DNA of 64,000 bases from JAFDZW01 sp964404255. GTDB lineage: Bacteria; Bacteroidota; Ignavibacteria; Palsa-1295. The stretch covers positions 124,001-188,000 of the forward strand of contig CAYOJJ010000001.1 in NCBI GenBank assembly GCA_964404255.1. The letters are read 5' to 3'. Both the position numbers and the translations under genes were made by a program. The stretch's first letter is position 1; the number at the start of each line of letters is the position of its first letter. Below are positions 34,308-42,878 of the stretch, in pieces. The notes under the pieces were generated by a model. That model was not told where the DNA came from and made no database searches. It saw nothing but the letters and a program-made list of their open reading frames with translations.

Positions 34308-35027
34308 TTACTTATCGATCTTTACGAGGCGCGTAATGGTCAGAGGATTGTTGCGGCCGATTTCATCGATCACCGAGCGCAAATAATAGGTCCCCTCAGG
34401 TAATTTCTTCTTGTCTTTATCTTCGCCATTGAACTGGTATTCATAGACGCCCTCAGGCTTGAGATCGTTGTTGAGATAACTTTGCACGGGCGTACCAAGA
34501 TCATTCAATAACTGCATCGTTACTTTTGCCTGGGCAACGAGCTGTACTTTGAAGGTCCACTCTTTATGTTTCTTCGAAGGTTTTTCCACGACAACATCGG
34601 TCTTCGGCAGTTTGGCGAAATCTTCACTGCGAAGCCCCTTGCCCTGAATAGGGAGGATAAGGGTATCGCTCGTGGAAATAAGCATCAGCTTGGTATTGTG
34701 ATCGCCGACGGCCAGGGGTTTGAAGCAGACACTGATGACGACATTATTATTCGGCTGAATACTGATGGGGTACATCTGCCGTGAGGGTGAGGGAACACTG
34801 TAATCTTTATCGTCCACTACATATAGATCGCGGATGATCTGCGCCGCCGGGGTTTTATTCGTAATCGTCACATAGACACACGATTGAACCCCAATGCTCT
34901 GAGCGCCGAATTTCGCCTCTGAAAGACTGAAAGAAAACGATGGAGGAAGCTTCGGAGCACTCGGCTGCGCCAGTGCATTGCCTGAGATCGACAAGATAAG
35001 TACTGCAAAAAGAAAACGGATGTTCAT
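34308..35027 (-). CDS. Secreted protein with Ig-like and FlgD-like domains
   Basis: A 239-aa protein with signal peptide ending GNALA|QPSAP. Residues of about 35-130 form an ASH/HYDIN-type Ig-like domain (AKFGAQSIGVQSCVYVTITN). Residues of about 150-239 resemble the FlgD Ig-like fold (TMQLLNDLGTPVQSYLNNDL, KKLPEGTYYLRSVID). The arrangement suits a periplasmic or outer-surface structural protein. It lies 61 bases from the barrel protein gene on the same strand. No specific function is known. Confidence 0.75.
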   Translation of the reverse strand: MNIRFLFAVLILSISGNALAQPSAPKLPPSFSFSLSEAKFGAQSIGVQSCVYVTITNKTPAAQIIRDLYVVDDKDYSVPSPSRQMYPISIQPNNNVVISVCFKPLAVGDHNTKLMLISTSDTLILPIQGKGLRSEDFAKLPKTDVVVEKPSKKHKEWTFKVQLVAQAKVTMQLLNDLGTPVQSYLNNDLKPEGVYEYQFNGEDKDKKKLPEGTYYLRSVIDEIGRNNPLTITRLVKIDK

Positions 35028-35088
35028 GATTACTGCACAAAAATTTAGAAAATAATAAACAATCGGAGCCGCCGTAAGCGTTCGGTGC

Positions 35089-35949
35089 TCACCAGCGCCC
35101 GGAAAGATCGAAGCTGGTGATCATGCCGAAGGTGTGGTCAAAGCGAAGCCCGATAGTTACAAGGTAGGCATCATAACTGATCCCAGCACCGGCAGTGATG
35201 GTGCCGTTATCGGTCGAAGTGCCCATACGCAGCGCAAGAAAATCTACAGGAGTCAGTTCTACGCCGAAATGCATCGTGCCGGGCTGAGAAGCCCGATCGA
35301 CAAATGAAGCATGCAACGAGATCGGCGCATCGGCCGGGTGGTACGAAAGACCCAGCAAGTATGTCTTTGCCATTGTCTCGCCGCTGCCATCGGATATAGT
35401 ATAACCATTGCCAAGCAGGTTAACGGCGCTGGCACCGATACTCCATTCTTCGAATAGGTCGATCGCGCCTCCAATATCAAGAAACGAAGTGCTTACCGGG
35501 GCATACTGAATTAGCACGGTAGTATAAGTAATGGTATTATAACGCCATCGTATTGCAAGTGAGGCTGTGCGACTTCCTCCAATGGGAAAAGAGCGTGAAA
35601 GGCCTGCCGTGACCTCCGTAATCCCAAACACCGAAGCAACGGCTTTGCGGTTGGCTCCAAGAGTAATACTGAATCTGGAAAGCCCCGGGTAATATACTCC
35701 TTCAACTCCGGCAGAATACGCATCGGTTGTTCCCTGTTCGTTCGGCGTAAAAGAAAGAGCGAGGTGAAAGGGTGCGGCCGTATCGGCTCGTTCGAGCGCC
35801 GGATTGACCGCAAGCGCGGAAAGCGTGGAATGAGTTAGATCAGACGAACTCAGGGATCGGGATTCGGCGGATTCGAAATGCAATACCTGCGCCGATGCTA
35901 CTGCCGATAAGCAGCAGAACGAAAGAGCTATTTTAATCAGGCGAAGCAA
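35089..35949 (-). CDS. Outer membrane beta-barrel protein, PorV/PorQ-like
   Basis: A 286-aa protein with a signal peptide ending VASA|QVLHF. The mature part begins with the LSSSDLTHSTLSALAVNPAL motif seen in PorV/PorQ and related UPF0164 proteins (many members read SARSLAMGGA..AxNPA), then alternating beta strands ending in aromatic residues (MGTSTDNGTITAGAGISYDA). Such barrels accompany the T9SS or act as FadL-like channels. It is short for PorV (about 390 aa) and closer to PorQ in length. No T9SS machinery gene is adjacent, so the role is inferred. Confidence 0.6.
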   Translation of the reverse strand: MLRLIKIALSFCCLSAVASAQVLHFESAESRSLSSSDLTHSTLSALAVNPALERADTAAPFHLALSFTPNEQGTTDAYSAGVEGVYYPGLSRFSITLGANRKAVASVFGITEVTAGLSRSFPIGGSRTASLAIRWRYNTITYTTVLIQYAPVSTSFLDIGGAIDLFEEWSIGASAVNLLGNGYTISDGSGETMAKTYLLGLSYHPADAPISLHASFVDRASQPGTMHFGVELTPVDFLALRMGTSTDNGTITAGAGISYDAYLVTIGLRFDHTFGMITSFDLSGRW

Positions 35950-35954
35950 CGGTA

Positions 35955-35987
35955 GAAAAAAAGCCCCCGAAGTGCGTTCGAGGGACT
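35955..35987 (-). terminator. Terminator after the first DUF1573-cytochrome gene
   Basis: Imperfect stem AGCCCCCGAA (35962-35971) against TTCGAGGGACT (35977-35987), with seven T on the minus strand just beyond. It lies 19 bases past the stop at 36006. Confidence 0.75.
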
Positions 35988-36005
35988 TTGTAACCCTTGT
36001 ATAAT

Positions 36006-36848
36006 TTATTTCTTCACAGCGGCCCCGCCGGAAGAAGGAGCTTTTAGCGATTGCTCATGGGCAAGATTCTTTTTATAGGCTCCGAGATAATCTACCAACG
36101 AAGCGATCTCATCGTCGCCGAGCGGGCCTTTGTTCTTTGTATGGAAAGCCGGCATGTTGGAATTGACAATGCCATCGGCAATGATCTTTCTCCATTGATC
36201 GGGAGTATGATTCATCATCTCGTCGGAGGTAAGGTCGGGGCCTGGCTTGTTATCGGCCTTTGAGCCATGGCAGATAGCACAATCGGCTTCGTATAATTTT
36301 GAACTCAGCTCACCTTTGCCTTTATTAACATGGCAACTGGCGCAATCACCTTCGAATACTCCGGTGATATGCATCGCTTCTTTATGCGAGAGCTTCGAAA
36401 TAAAGACCGTTCCGTGGATTTGAATCTGTTTGACGGATTCGACAACAGAATTCGAAAAAATATTAATGGTCTTGAAGAATGGCCCTTCTGCTTTTCCCTG
36501 CGGGTGGAAGGTGATCTTCAACGGAGTCGATTCCCCGGGAGCAAGAACATTCTTTTGAGGTACCGGCACCGTGCAGCCGCAGGAGGGACGGGCTTCGTTA
36601 ATATGTAGCGTATCGGTACCGATATTGCTGATCGTTACGCTTGTTTCTACATCAGAATGCTGTTCTACCTTGCCAAAATCGTGATCGAGTTCGCTGACGG
36701 CAATTCTCGGTCCTTTGATGGTGCTATCGGCCGGAGCAAAGAAATTGCCGAATGCCGGAGCAATCCGTATTCCCGATGCCAGTACAAAGAGCAGCAACGC
36801 AGCACCAAAGAGCGCCGAAGCAGTAATAATTCGTTGAGATGATTTCAT
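36006..36848 (-). CDS. DUF1573-diheme cytochrome c fusion protein (copy A)
   Basis: A 280-aa protein. It has an uncleaved or cleavable N-terminal helix (SALFGAALLLFVLASGI). Residues of about 48-150 are a DUF1573 Ig-like domain with ELDHDFGKVEQHSDVETSV and the Cys pair of PSCGCTVPVP. Residues of about 160-260 hold two heme sites, GDCASCHVNK and ADCAICHGSKADNK, followed by NSNMPAFHTKNKGPLGDDEI, the Met-ligand and closing helix of a cytochrome c. DUF1573 proteins are normally single-domain. The combination suggests an envelope redox protein coupling thiols to electron transfer; this is inference. A tandem paralogue lies upstream. Confidence 0.85.
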   Translation of the reverse strand: MKSSQRIITASALFGAALLLFVLASGIRIAPAFGNFFAPADSTIKGPRIAVSELDHDFGKVEQHSDVETSVTISNIGTDTLHINEARPSCGCTVPVPQKNVLAPGESTPLKITFHPQGKAEGPFFKTINIFSNSVVESVKQIQIHGTVFISKLSHKEAMHITGVFEGDCASCHVNKGKGELSSKLYEADCAICHGSKADNKPGPDLTSDEMMNHTPDQWRKIIADGIVNSNMPAFHTKNKGPLGDDEIASLVDYLGAYKKNLAHEQSLKAPSSGGAAVKK

Positions 36849-36968
36849 GATAACTACTTTCTAAGCGTGGTACCGATCAGAACCTTAGAGCTACCTATGC
36901 AAAGAGTTTTCCTACTAAATAGTTCTAATTCAGGTATCGGTTCTACGGTCGTTACCGGCTATAAATAA

Positions 36969-36999
36969 AAAAGCCTCTGAACAAATTTCAGAGGCTTTT
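36969..36999 (-). terminator. Terminator after the second DUF1573-cytochrome gene
   Basis: A 13-bp perfect stem (AAAAGCCTCTGAA at 36969-36981, complement at 36987-36999) with a 5-base loop, followed on the minus strand by a T run. It separates the two paralogues, so each has its own 3' end. Confidence 0.88.
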
Positions 37000-37015
37000 A
37001 CTACACTTGTTCTTT

Positions 37016-37861
37016 TTATTTTGTCATCGTAGCAGCACCGCTGGTTGACGGAGCTTTCATCGAGCGCTCGCGAGCAAGGTTCTTCTTGAAGGCGCTGAGG
37101 TAATCAACGAGCGAGGCAATCTCATCGTCGCCAAGCGGGCCTTTATTCTTCGTATGGAAGGCCGGCATATTGGAGTTGGCAATACCATCGGTGATGATCT
37201 TCTTCCACTGATCCGGCGTATGGTTCATCATATCGTCGGTAGCGACATCCGGACCGGGTTTGTTATCGGTTTTCGAGCCATGGCAGATAGCGCAATCGGC
37301 TTCGTAGAGCTTCGCACCGAGCTCGCCTTTGCCTTTATCGACATGGCAGCTGGCACAGTTGCCCTGGAACACGCCATCGAGATGCATCGACTCTTTATGA
37401 GCGAGCTTCGATTTGAAGATCACGCCATGAATACGAAGCTGCTTCTGCGGTTCGACCACGGAGTTGGAAACAACCGTAATGGTCTTTGCAAAACCACCTT
37501 CAGCCTTGTTATGCGGATCGAAGGTAACTTTCAGGCGGGTCGTCTGTCCCGGAGCGATCTTCTTTTGATCGAGTACGGCAGCCGTACAACCGCAGGAAGG
37601 ATTAGCGCTCATGATCTGAAGCGTATCGGTGCCACTGTTGCCAATGGTGAACTGCGTTTCAGCCATGCTCTGCTGTTCGATCTTACCGAAATCATGATCG
37701 ACTTCGTTAACGGTGATCTTCGGGCCCTTGGCCGTGCTATCGGCCGGAGCGAAGAAACTTCCAAAAGCAGGCGTAATATGCATACCGGATGCGATAAATA
37801 CCGTCAGCAAACCGGCGCAAACCAACGCCGCGGAGGTGATGTATGTCCTGGATCTTTTCAT
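37016..37861 (-). CDS. DUF1573-diheme cytochrome c fusion protein (copy B)
   Basis: A 281-aa paralogue of the 36006-36848 product, with the same layout: membrane-proximal helix (ALVCAGLLTVFIASGMHITP), DUF1573 domain with VDHDFGKIEQQSMAE and PSCGCTAAVL, heme sites GNCASCHVDKG and ADCAICHGSKTDNK, and NSNMPAFHTKNKGPLGDDEI. The cytochrome half is almost unchanged while the DUF1573 half has diverged, which suggests stronger constraint on the redox part. A strong terminator separates it from copy A. Confidence 0.85.
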   Translation of the reverse strand: MKRSRTYITSAALVCAGLLTVFIASGMHITPAFGSFFAPADSTAKGPKITVNEVDHDFGKIEQQSMAETQFTIGNSGTDTLQIMSANPSCGCTAAVLDQKKIAPGQTTRLKVTFDPHNKAEGGFAKTITVVSNSVVEPQKQLRIHGVIFKSKLAHKESMHLDGVFQGNCASCHVDKGKGELGAKLYEADCAICHGSKTDNKPGPDVATDDMMNHTPDQWKKIITDGIANSNMPAFHTKNKGPLGDDEIASLVDYLSAFKKNLARERSMKAPSTSGAATMTK

Positions 37862-37953
37862 AATAAACTACTCTTTCTGTAATGGTGTCAATTCCACGTT
37901 AGGAACGTCTGTTTAAAGAAATTCCGATAGAAAAAGGTTTCGCTCCCGAAGTT

Positions 37954-38238
37954 TTAGGATTTCGAGATATACTCGAAAGGGATGGATTCCCAATCCATCG
38001 CTACCCCCGATTTCATCGAAGCATAGTGTGCTTTCATTTCGGAAACAGAGAAGCGGAACCGCTGGGCTTCGTTGGTAAAGATAAATACCGGCTCCCCGGA
38101 ATCGCTTTGTTCCCAACGTAATAGCCACAGTGAGCTATGGTCGAGATACTCCACGAACCATTCGACCAGCTTCCGGTCTTCTATAGGTATCGGATAATCG
38201 CTTCGTTGTTCGAGCAGTTCGAGCAGTTGCCGGTTCAT
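37954..38238 (-). CDS. Hypothetical 94-aa cytoplasmic protein
   Basis: The frame is open to 38280, but the Met at 38238 (MNRQLLELLEQRSDYPIPIE) gives a more natural soluble start. The product is acidic and rich in Trp/Phe (SSLWLLRWEQSDSGEPVFIF), ending IPFEYISKS, with no membrane segment. No family recognised. It is divergent from the barrel protein gene at 38328. Confidence 0.5.
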   Translation of the reverse strand: MNRQLLELLEQRSDYPIPIEDRKLVEWFVEYLDHSSLWLLRWEQSDSGEPVFIFTNEAQRFRFSVSEMKAHYASMKSGVAMDWESIPFEYISKS

Positions 38239-38327
38239 CGCAAAAATGAATAACTTTTCATCCGGGAAACAGAAATACACCGAGCCCGGTAATAGTGTAT
38301 AAATAATTATTATAACTACTTATACCC

Positions 38328-39191
38328 ATGAAACGCTCTCTCCTTTTCTCGATGCTGCTTTTTTTCAGTTTCGTTTCGGCTGCCTACTGCCAACCTGCCG
38401 ATGCCGGGATCGTCTCGATCGAGAACCAGATCAGAGATCCCTGGCGGCAATCGATTCTGCTTACCTATATCTATGGCACCGGCGGTAAAGAAGGAGATAG
38501 TACGCAAAAGAATATTACCTTCCATTCACTGATGCTCTCGGGCGAGGCTTCGATCTTCGATGGTACAACCGTCTGGGGCGCACTTCCATTAAATCAACAA
38601 AACGGGCCGCTCGGCTCGGTCACTGGCATTGGCGATCTGATCGTTATTGTAAATCAGCGGATTCTGAAAATTTCCAGCGCCGAACTCTCTCTGGCGGTGG
38701 GCGGCCGCTTTGCAACTGCTACGGTCAATCAGGATAGTTTACCCCAATCCTATCAAAGCGGACTTGGCAGCAACGATTTTCTTCTCGAAGTACAATTCCT
38801 TACCAAAGCCATTAATTTCGGGATCGGCTACCAGCTTGTCGGAGGCCGAAGCCTGAATGATTTTACAAAGCTCAAACGAGGCGATGAATTCGTTATTCGA
38901 GGCGGCTACACCTATCGAGATAGCACTATCGACTTTGGGCCGGAGCTTATTATCAGCAAACAGATACAGAAATCTTCAGCGCTCGATCCGGTTTCCGAGA
39001 CCGGGCAATTTATCGATGTGCCGGGCAGCGATGAGTTCGAGATCGATTTGCTTTTAAAAGCGCGCTATCATTTTAATAGCACCTTTGGTTTGACCGCTAC
39101 GGTAGGATTTCCCTTGAAAGAGCGTGGTACAAATATCGATGGCCTGCGCCGTACCCTCACGGCTTCGCTCGGCGTCTCACTCGATCTATGA
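38328..39191 (+). CDS. Outer membrane barrel protein (tandem copy 1)
   Basis: A 287-aa protein with signal peptide ending AAYC|QPADAG. The rest is alternating beta strands with glycine turns (FGLTATVGFPLKERGTNIDG, RTLTASLGVSLDL at the C-terminus). It shares with the next gene the block NQDSLPQSYQSGLGSNDFLL (there NEDTLPTPYQNGLGTTDLL), so the two are paralogues. This is a porin-like or transporter-type outer membrane fold; no ligand can be named. Confidence 0.7.
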   Translation: MKRSLLFSMLLFFSFVSAAYCQPADAGIVSIENQIRDPWRQSILLTYIYGTGGKEGDSTQKNITFHSLMLSGEASIFDGTTVWGALPLNQQNGPLGSVTGIGDLIVIVNQRILKISSAELSLAVGGRFATATVNQDSLPQSYQSGLGSNDFLLEVQFLTKAINFGIGYQLVGGRSLNDFTKLKRGDEFVIRGGYTYRDSTIDFGPELIISKQIQKSSALDPVSETGQFIDVPGSDEFEIDLLLKARYHFNSTFGLTATVGFPLKERGTNIDGLRRTLTASLGVSLDL

Positions 39192-39245
39192 GTATTATAA
39201 GCAACGATGCGACTTTATCTGTAGGATGGTGTTATCCTCTGGTCT

Positions 39246-40196
39246 ATGAAATACTTTTATCTGCTTGTGTTTCTGGCAAGTGTTTCTCTTACCGAGACCG
39301 CTTTTGCCCAATGTTCCGATGCCGGAGTCTGCGAGCTCTCGCGTCATGATAATACATTGAAAGAGCCGAAGCTCATTGCCGATCTTCGTTATGGCCTTGG
39401 CACCAGCGGCAAGCCGGAAAATATTACCTTCCAGCAGGTCAGCGCCGGTGTCGAATACCATCTTACCAAGCACTTCTATGCTATTGCCGAAGTACCCTAT
39501 CGCGTGCAGACATTTTCCAATACTTCGATAAGTGGATTCGGGGATATCTTTCTCATGGGTAAATATATCGTTTCCAATGATATTCCCTCTGAATTTAAAG
39601 ACGGAGAAGAAGTACTTTTCCCTCGATCTGATGCTTACTGGGATTTCCAACTCGGAGTCAAACTTCCTGCAGGCGCGGTAAACGAAGATACGTTGCCGAC
39701 TCCTTATCAAAATGGATTGGGTACTACCGATCTTCTTGCCGGAATTCAGTACACCAGCGAAGATAAATTTCATAGTATCGATTATACCGGCGGTCTTGGA
39801 CTACAATTACCATTCGGCCAAAGCTCAAATAGGATCGATAGTCTTAAACGAGGCCCCGATCTACTGCTTCAGGGAGCAGTAAAAAAGAAATGGTTAAATC
39901 TCTGGTTTAGCGGAGAATTACTTGGTATCCTGCCATTAAAAAAATCGATCGTCAATACGCAGTTTATAGAAACGACCGAATCCTCTCCCGATCCTATCAT
40001 TGTCAGTGACCGCACAGAAGTGCCGCATAGTAATCAATTTCAATTAAATCTTCTGCTATCAGGTACCTACTTATTCAATGAAAGCGCCAGCATTGAAGTG
40101 GGTGTGGGAGTGCCGTTACTAAAACGAGACCATAATGAAGATGGGTTAAGGAGAGAGTTTACTTTCTACACTACGTTGCGGCAGGGCATTTTCTAA
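39246..40196 (+). CDS. Outer membrane barrel protein with CSDAGVC motif (tandem copy 2)
   Basis: A 316-aa protein. Signal peptide cleavage is expected at TAFA|QCSDAG, leaving a mature N-terminus with CSDAGVC, a cysteine pair that is recurrent in related Bacteroidota/Ignavibacteriota proteins. The remainder is a beta barrel ending RREFTFYTTLRQGIF. It shares several strands with the 38328 product, which has a DAG but not the Cys pair. The Cys pair could form a disulfide or bind a thiol partner. The 3' end overlaps the convergent ATP-grasp gene by 4 bases. Confidence 0.7.
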   Translation: MKYFYLLVFLASVSLTETAFAQCSDAGVCELSRHDNTLKEPKLIADLRYGLGTSGKPENITFQQVSAGVEYHLTKHFYAIAEVPYRVQTFSNTSISGFGDIFLMGKYIVSNDIPSEFKDGEEVLFPRSDAYWDFQLGVKLPAGAVNEDTLPTPYQNGLGTTDLLAGIQYTSEDKFHSIDYTGGLGLQLPFGQSSNRIDSLKRGPDLLLQGAVKKKWLNLWFSGELLGILPLKKSIVNTQFIETTESSPDPIIVSDRTEVPHSNQFQLNLLLSGTYLFNESASIEVGVGVPLLKRDHNEDGLRREFTFYTTLRQGIF

Positions 40197-41395
40197 CCGA
40201 CGAGCGCGCAGCTCGAGCCTACCCAATCGAGCCCTTTGTTATAATCGACGCCGACCATCTTTCCGCGAGTCAAGCGTACCAGTGTATGCAATGCCTTAGG
40301 TCGCTCCCACTCAGGCAGCCATAAGCACAGTGCTCGAAGCTCTGCACGAACACCGTGGCCTTCGGGGGTTTTGATCACTTCTGCATATTCTACTTTTTCC
40401 TGCAGCAGCCATTGGTGCCGTTCTGCCTGAGGGATAGCATCGATATCTTCTGTTGTCGGGGAAACATTGACTCCGAGACCGGCAAAGGAATACAGCGGCT
40501 TTAAGACGAACGTGGAAAGATCTATAGCCGAGGCCGCTATCTCATCGACATAATATGCCTTTGGTACGGTATCATTTACTCCAACCAGTTTAGGCAAGAG
40601 TATTTTAGAAATCCTGAAGTACCAATTCGGGTGTCCTGCCCAGGCGAGGTCATACTCTTTGCGAAGATCGAACTGCAGGTGAACCTGTTTTCTTTCAAGC
40701 TCATCGACTATTGCCCGATTGTAGATTCTTTTAATACGCTTCAAGGCTCCCGCTTCATCCGGAGCGAACAACTCTCTCCCTTTGGCAACGATCTGCGCAA
40801 TATCGACGATGCGAATACCGAGCTGCTTTGCTGCAAGATAGAAATCGCATTTCGTTTTTTGTTCGTGAGGCGCTGTTTCGATAAGCGCTACTTCCGATGG
40901 ATTGTTATCTCCAACTATAGCTTGATGCAATACCTTATAATACGCATTAGTACCAAGCTCGGGATGAAAGAGCCCATTGAGTTCGGCCGGTAATCCATAC
41001 ACATCGCGAATAGTCTCGCTAAAAACGGCCTGATAGTAATAGAGCGAAGGAAAGCCCTGCAGCTCAATGAGTTTAAATTTCGGCGCTTCACGAGAACCGG
41101 TAATGGCAAAATCGACAGCCGCAAACAGCGGGCGGGAAGTTTCGGCCGCGACATTCCATTCGGGAGGTATTGCCTGCCTGCCTGTTTGCTGAAGTTCATC
41201 CGAAGCGGCGTGAATAAGTAATTCTTCGGCCGAGCGCGCAACCGAGGCCGCTATCTCTTTCGGCAGAAAGAGTGGTGTTTCGGCGATACGAAATTCTATC
41301 TCGCAGCCAGCCTTACGTTCGAGCTCTTCACGAACTTTCGCCGTCAGCGCTTCGCTCACGCGATCATTGAATTCCGCTCTGAGTTTCGGTATCAT
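40193..41395 (-). CDS. ATP-grasp-like protein of unknown substrate
   Basis: A 400-aa soluble protein. The clearest motif is STFVLKPLYSFAGLGVNVSP (near residue 300), the glycine-rich ATP-binding loop of ATP-grasp ligases, with ELQGFPSLYYYQAVF, HQWLLQEKVEYAEVI and GHGVRAELRALCLWLPEW as further conserved blocks. The fold looks circularly permuted, as in glutathionylspermidine-synthase-like proteins. The peptide or amine substrate is unknown. The start overlaps the end of the CorC/HlyC-type gene by 32 bases, suggesting coupled translation. Confidence 0.65.
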   Translation of the reverse strand: MIPKLRAEFNDRVSEALTAKVREELERKAGCEIEFRIAETPLFLPKEIAASVARSAEELLIHAASDELQQTGRQAIPPEWNVAAETSRPLFAAVDFAITGSREAPKFKLIELQGFPSLYYYQAVFSETIRDVYGLPAELNGLFHPELGTNAYYKVLHQAIVGDNNPSEVALIETAPHEQKTKCDFYLAAKQLGIRIVDIAQIVAKGRELFAPDEAGALKRIKRIYNRAIVDELERKQVHLQFDLRKEYDLAWAGHPNWYFRISKILLPKLVGVNDTVPKAYYVDEIAASAIDLSTFVLKPLYSFAGLGVNVSPTTEDIDAIPQAERHQWLLQEKVEYAEVIKTPEGHGVRAELRALCLWLPEWERPKALHTLVRLTRGKMVGVDYNKGLDWVGSSCALVG

Positions 41396-42746
41396 TGGAA
41401 AGTACAGGAGGCAGCTTTTCGATCTTCACTTGTTCGAGCCGGTGCCTGATCTTACGCTTAATGGTAAAGACTAATCCATCAGAGATAATCGTATCGCCAA
41501 CATTCGGTATCTTGCCACTGGTCTTTTGTAAAAAACCGGAGACGGTCTGGTAATCGCCGCTTTCTTCGATTATCGGGAAACGGCCGGCAAAGCGTTCGTT
41601 GAATTCGGCAATGACCATACTCGGATCGATATAGACAGTATCGCCGATCTCGATAACGGTACGTTCTTCGGCCGGCACATCCGATTCATCCTGAATTTCG
41701 CCGACAAGCTCTTCGAGAATATCTTCCATCGTCACTATTCCTTCGACTCCGCCATGCTCGCTGACGACTACTGCCATGTGAGTGCGGCGGCGGCGGAAAT
41801 CGCGAAGCAATTCAGCGATCGGCTGAGATTCGCTGACATAGGTCGGCGTTCTCATACTTTTTTCGATCAGCTTCACAAATTCTTCTCCGGCATTCTGGCT
41901 TGGTATCGTAAGGCGTTCGAGTTGGCTGAATGAGGGCAGAAGATCTTTGATATACAGGATCCCAACTACCTGATCCATCGAACCACGATAGACCGGCAGG
42001 CGCGAAAAGCCTTCTGTTTCTATAATTCGGAAGAGCTCGCGGGGCTCGCTATCGAGATCGAGACCGATAATATCGGAGCGATGCACCATGATCTCGCGCG
42101 TCGTGGTATCGCTGAATTCGAAGACGGATTCGATAAGCTCCGATTCGCCTTTGGTCACCACCCCTCGTTTTGCCGATTCGAGAATGACTTGCCGCAATTC
42201 TTCCTCGTTTGCTCCTTCGCCGGCAAGGGCCGTCGGCATACCGAATATTCTTAATAAACCCTTCAGGGCCGTATTCAGTATTTTGACCAAGGGAAGAAAC
42301 ATCCGGTAAAAAAATTGCAACGGCAAGGCAACGGCAAGCGATACGGATCGATCGTTTATGATCGTAATAGATTTCGGAAGCAGTTCACCGAAAATAATGT
42401 GCAGGAAGGTAAGCGCAACAAATCCGAGAATCGCCGAGACCGTTTCTGCTACTGCCTCGGAATGCGTGATCAAATACAGCAGCGGCGAGAAGATCCTGCT
42501 GAATACCGGCTCTCCGAGCCAGCCGAGCGCAAGACTTACGAGCGTAATACCGATCTGCGTTGTCGAGAGATACGCATCGAGATGAGAAATAATTTGTTCG
42601 AGCGCTTTGGCCCGGCGCTTATTGCGCTTCGAAAGTTCGGAAAGTTGTGCCCCTCGAACTTTGATAATAGCAAACTCGGCGGCGACGAAAAAACCATTGA
42701 GCCCGATAAATACCACCACCAGCAATAACCCAAGTACTATATCCAT
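41364..42746 (-). CDS. CorC/HlyC-type membrane protein with CBS domains (CNNM family)
   Basis: A 460-aa protein. Residues of about 1-195 are the DUF21/CNNM membrane domain (GLNGFFVAAEFAIIKVRGAQ, VSLALGWLGEPVFSRIFSP). Residues of about 205-330 hold a CBS pair (REIMVHRSDIIGLDLDSEPR, FSRLPVYRGSMDQVVGILYI, HMAVVVSEHGGVEGIVTMED). The C-terminal CorC_HlyC domain includes YIDPSMVIAEFNERF. Family members transport or regulate Mg2+ and other divalent ions. It is followed by the ATP-grasp-like gene with overlap. Confidence 0.93.
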   Translation of the reverse strand: MDIVLGLLLVVVFIGLNGFFVAAEFAIIKVRGAQLSELSKRNKRRAKALEQIISHLDAYLSTTQIGITLVSLALGWLGEPVFSRIFSPLLYLITHSEAVAETVSAILGFVALTFLHIIFGELLPKSITIINDRSVSLAVALPLQFFYRMFLPLVKILNTALKGLLRIFGMPTALAGEGANEEELRQVILESAKRGVVTKGESELIESVFEFSDTTTREIMVHRSDIIGLDLDSEPRELFRIIETEGFSRLPVYRGSMDQVVGILYIKDLLPSFSQLERLTIPSQNAGEEFVKLIEKSMRTPTYVSESQPIAELLRDFRRRRTHMAVVVSEHGGVEGIVTMEDILEELVGEIQDESDVPAEERTVIEIGDTVYIDPSMVIAEFNERFAGRFPIIEESGDYQTVSGFLQKTSGKIPNVGDTIISDGLVFTIKRKIRHRLEQVKIEKLPPVLSNDTETQSGIQ

Positions 42747-42878
42747 ATAGATGTCTTACAAAAATAGGGATAAAAGCAGCCCTGGATCATAAACTCTTCC
42801 GGCTCCCACGTAACAAGTATCACGAAAAAAATTGAAATCTCCTCTGTATCTTTGGGGATTGAGAAGCGTTCTTCGACT

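Noticed and set aside
42847..42854. TATCTTTG as promoter of the first repeat gene
   Set aside because: It matches TAnnTTTG, but no TTG lies 19-21 bases upstream (the nearest is at 12).
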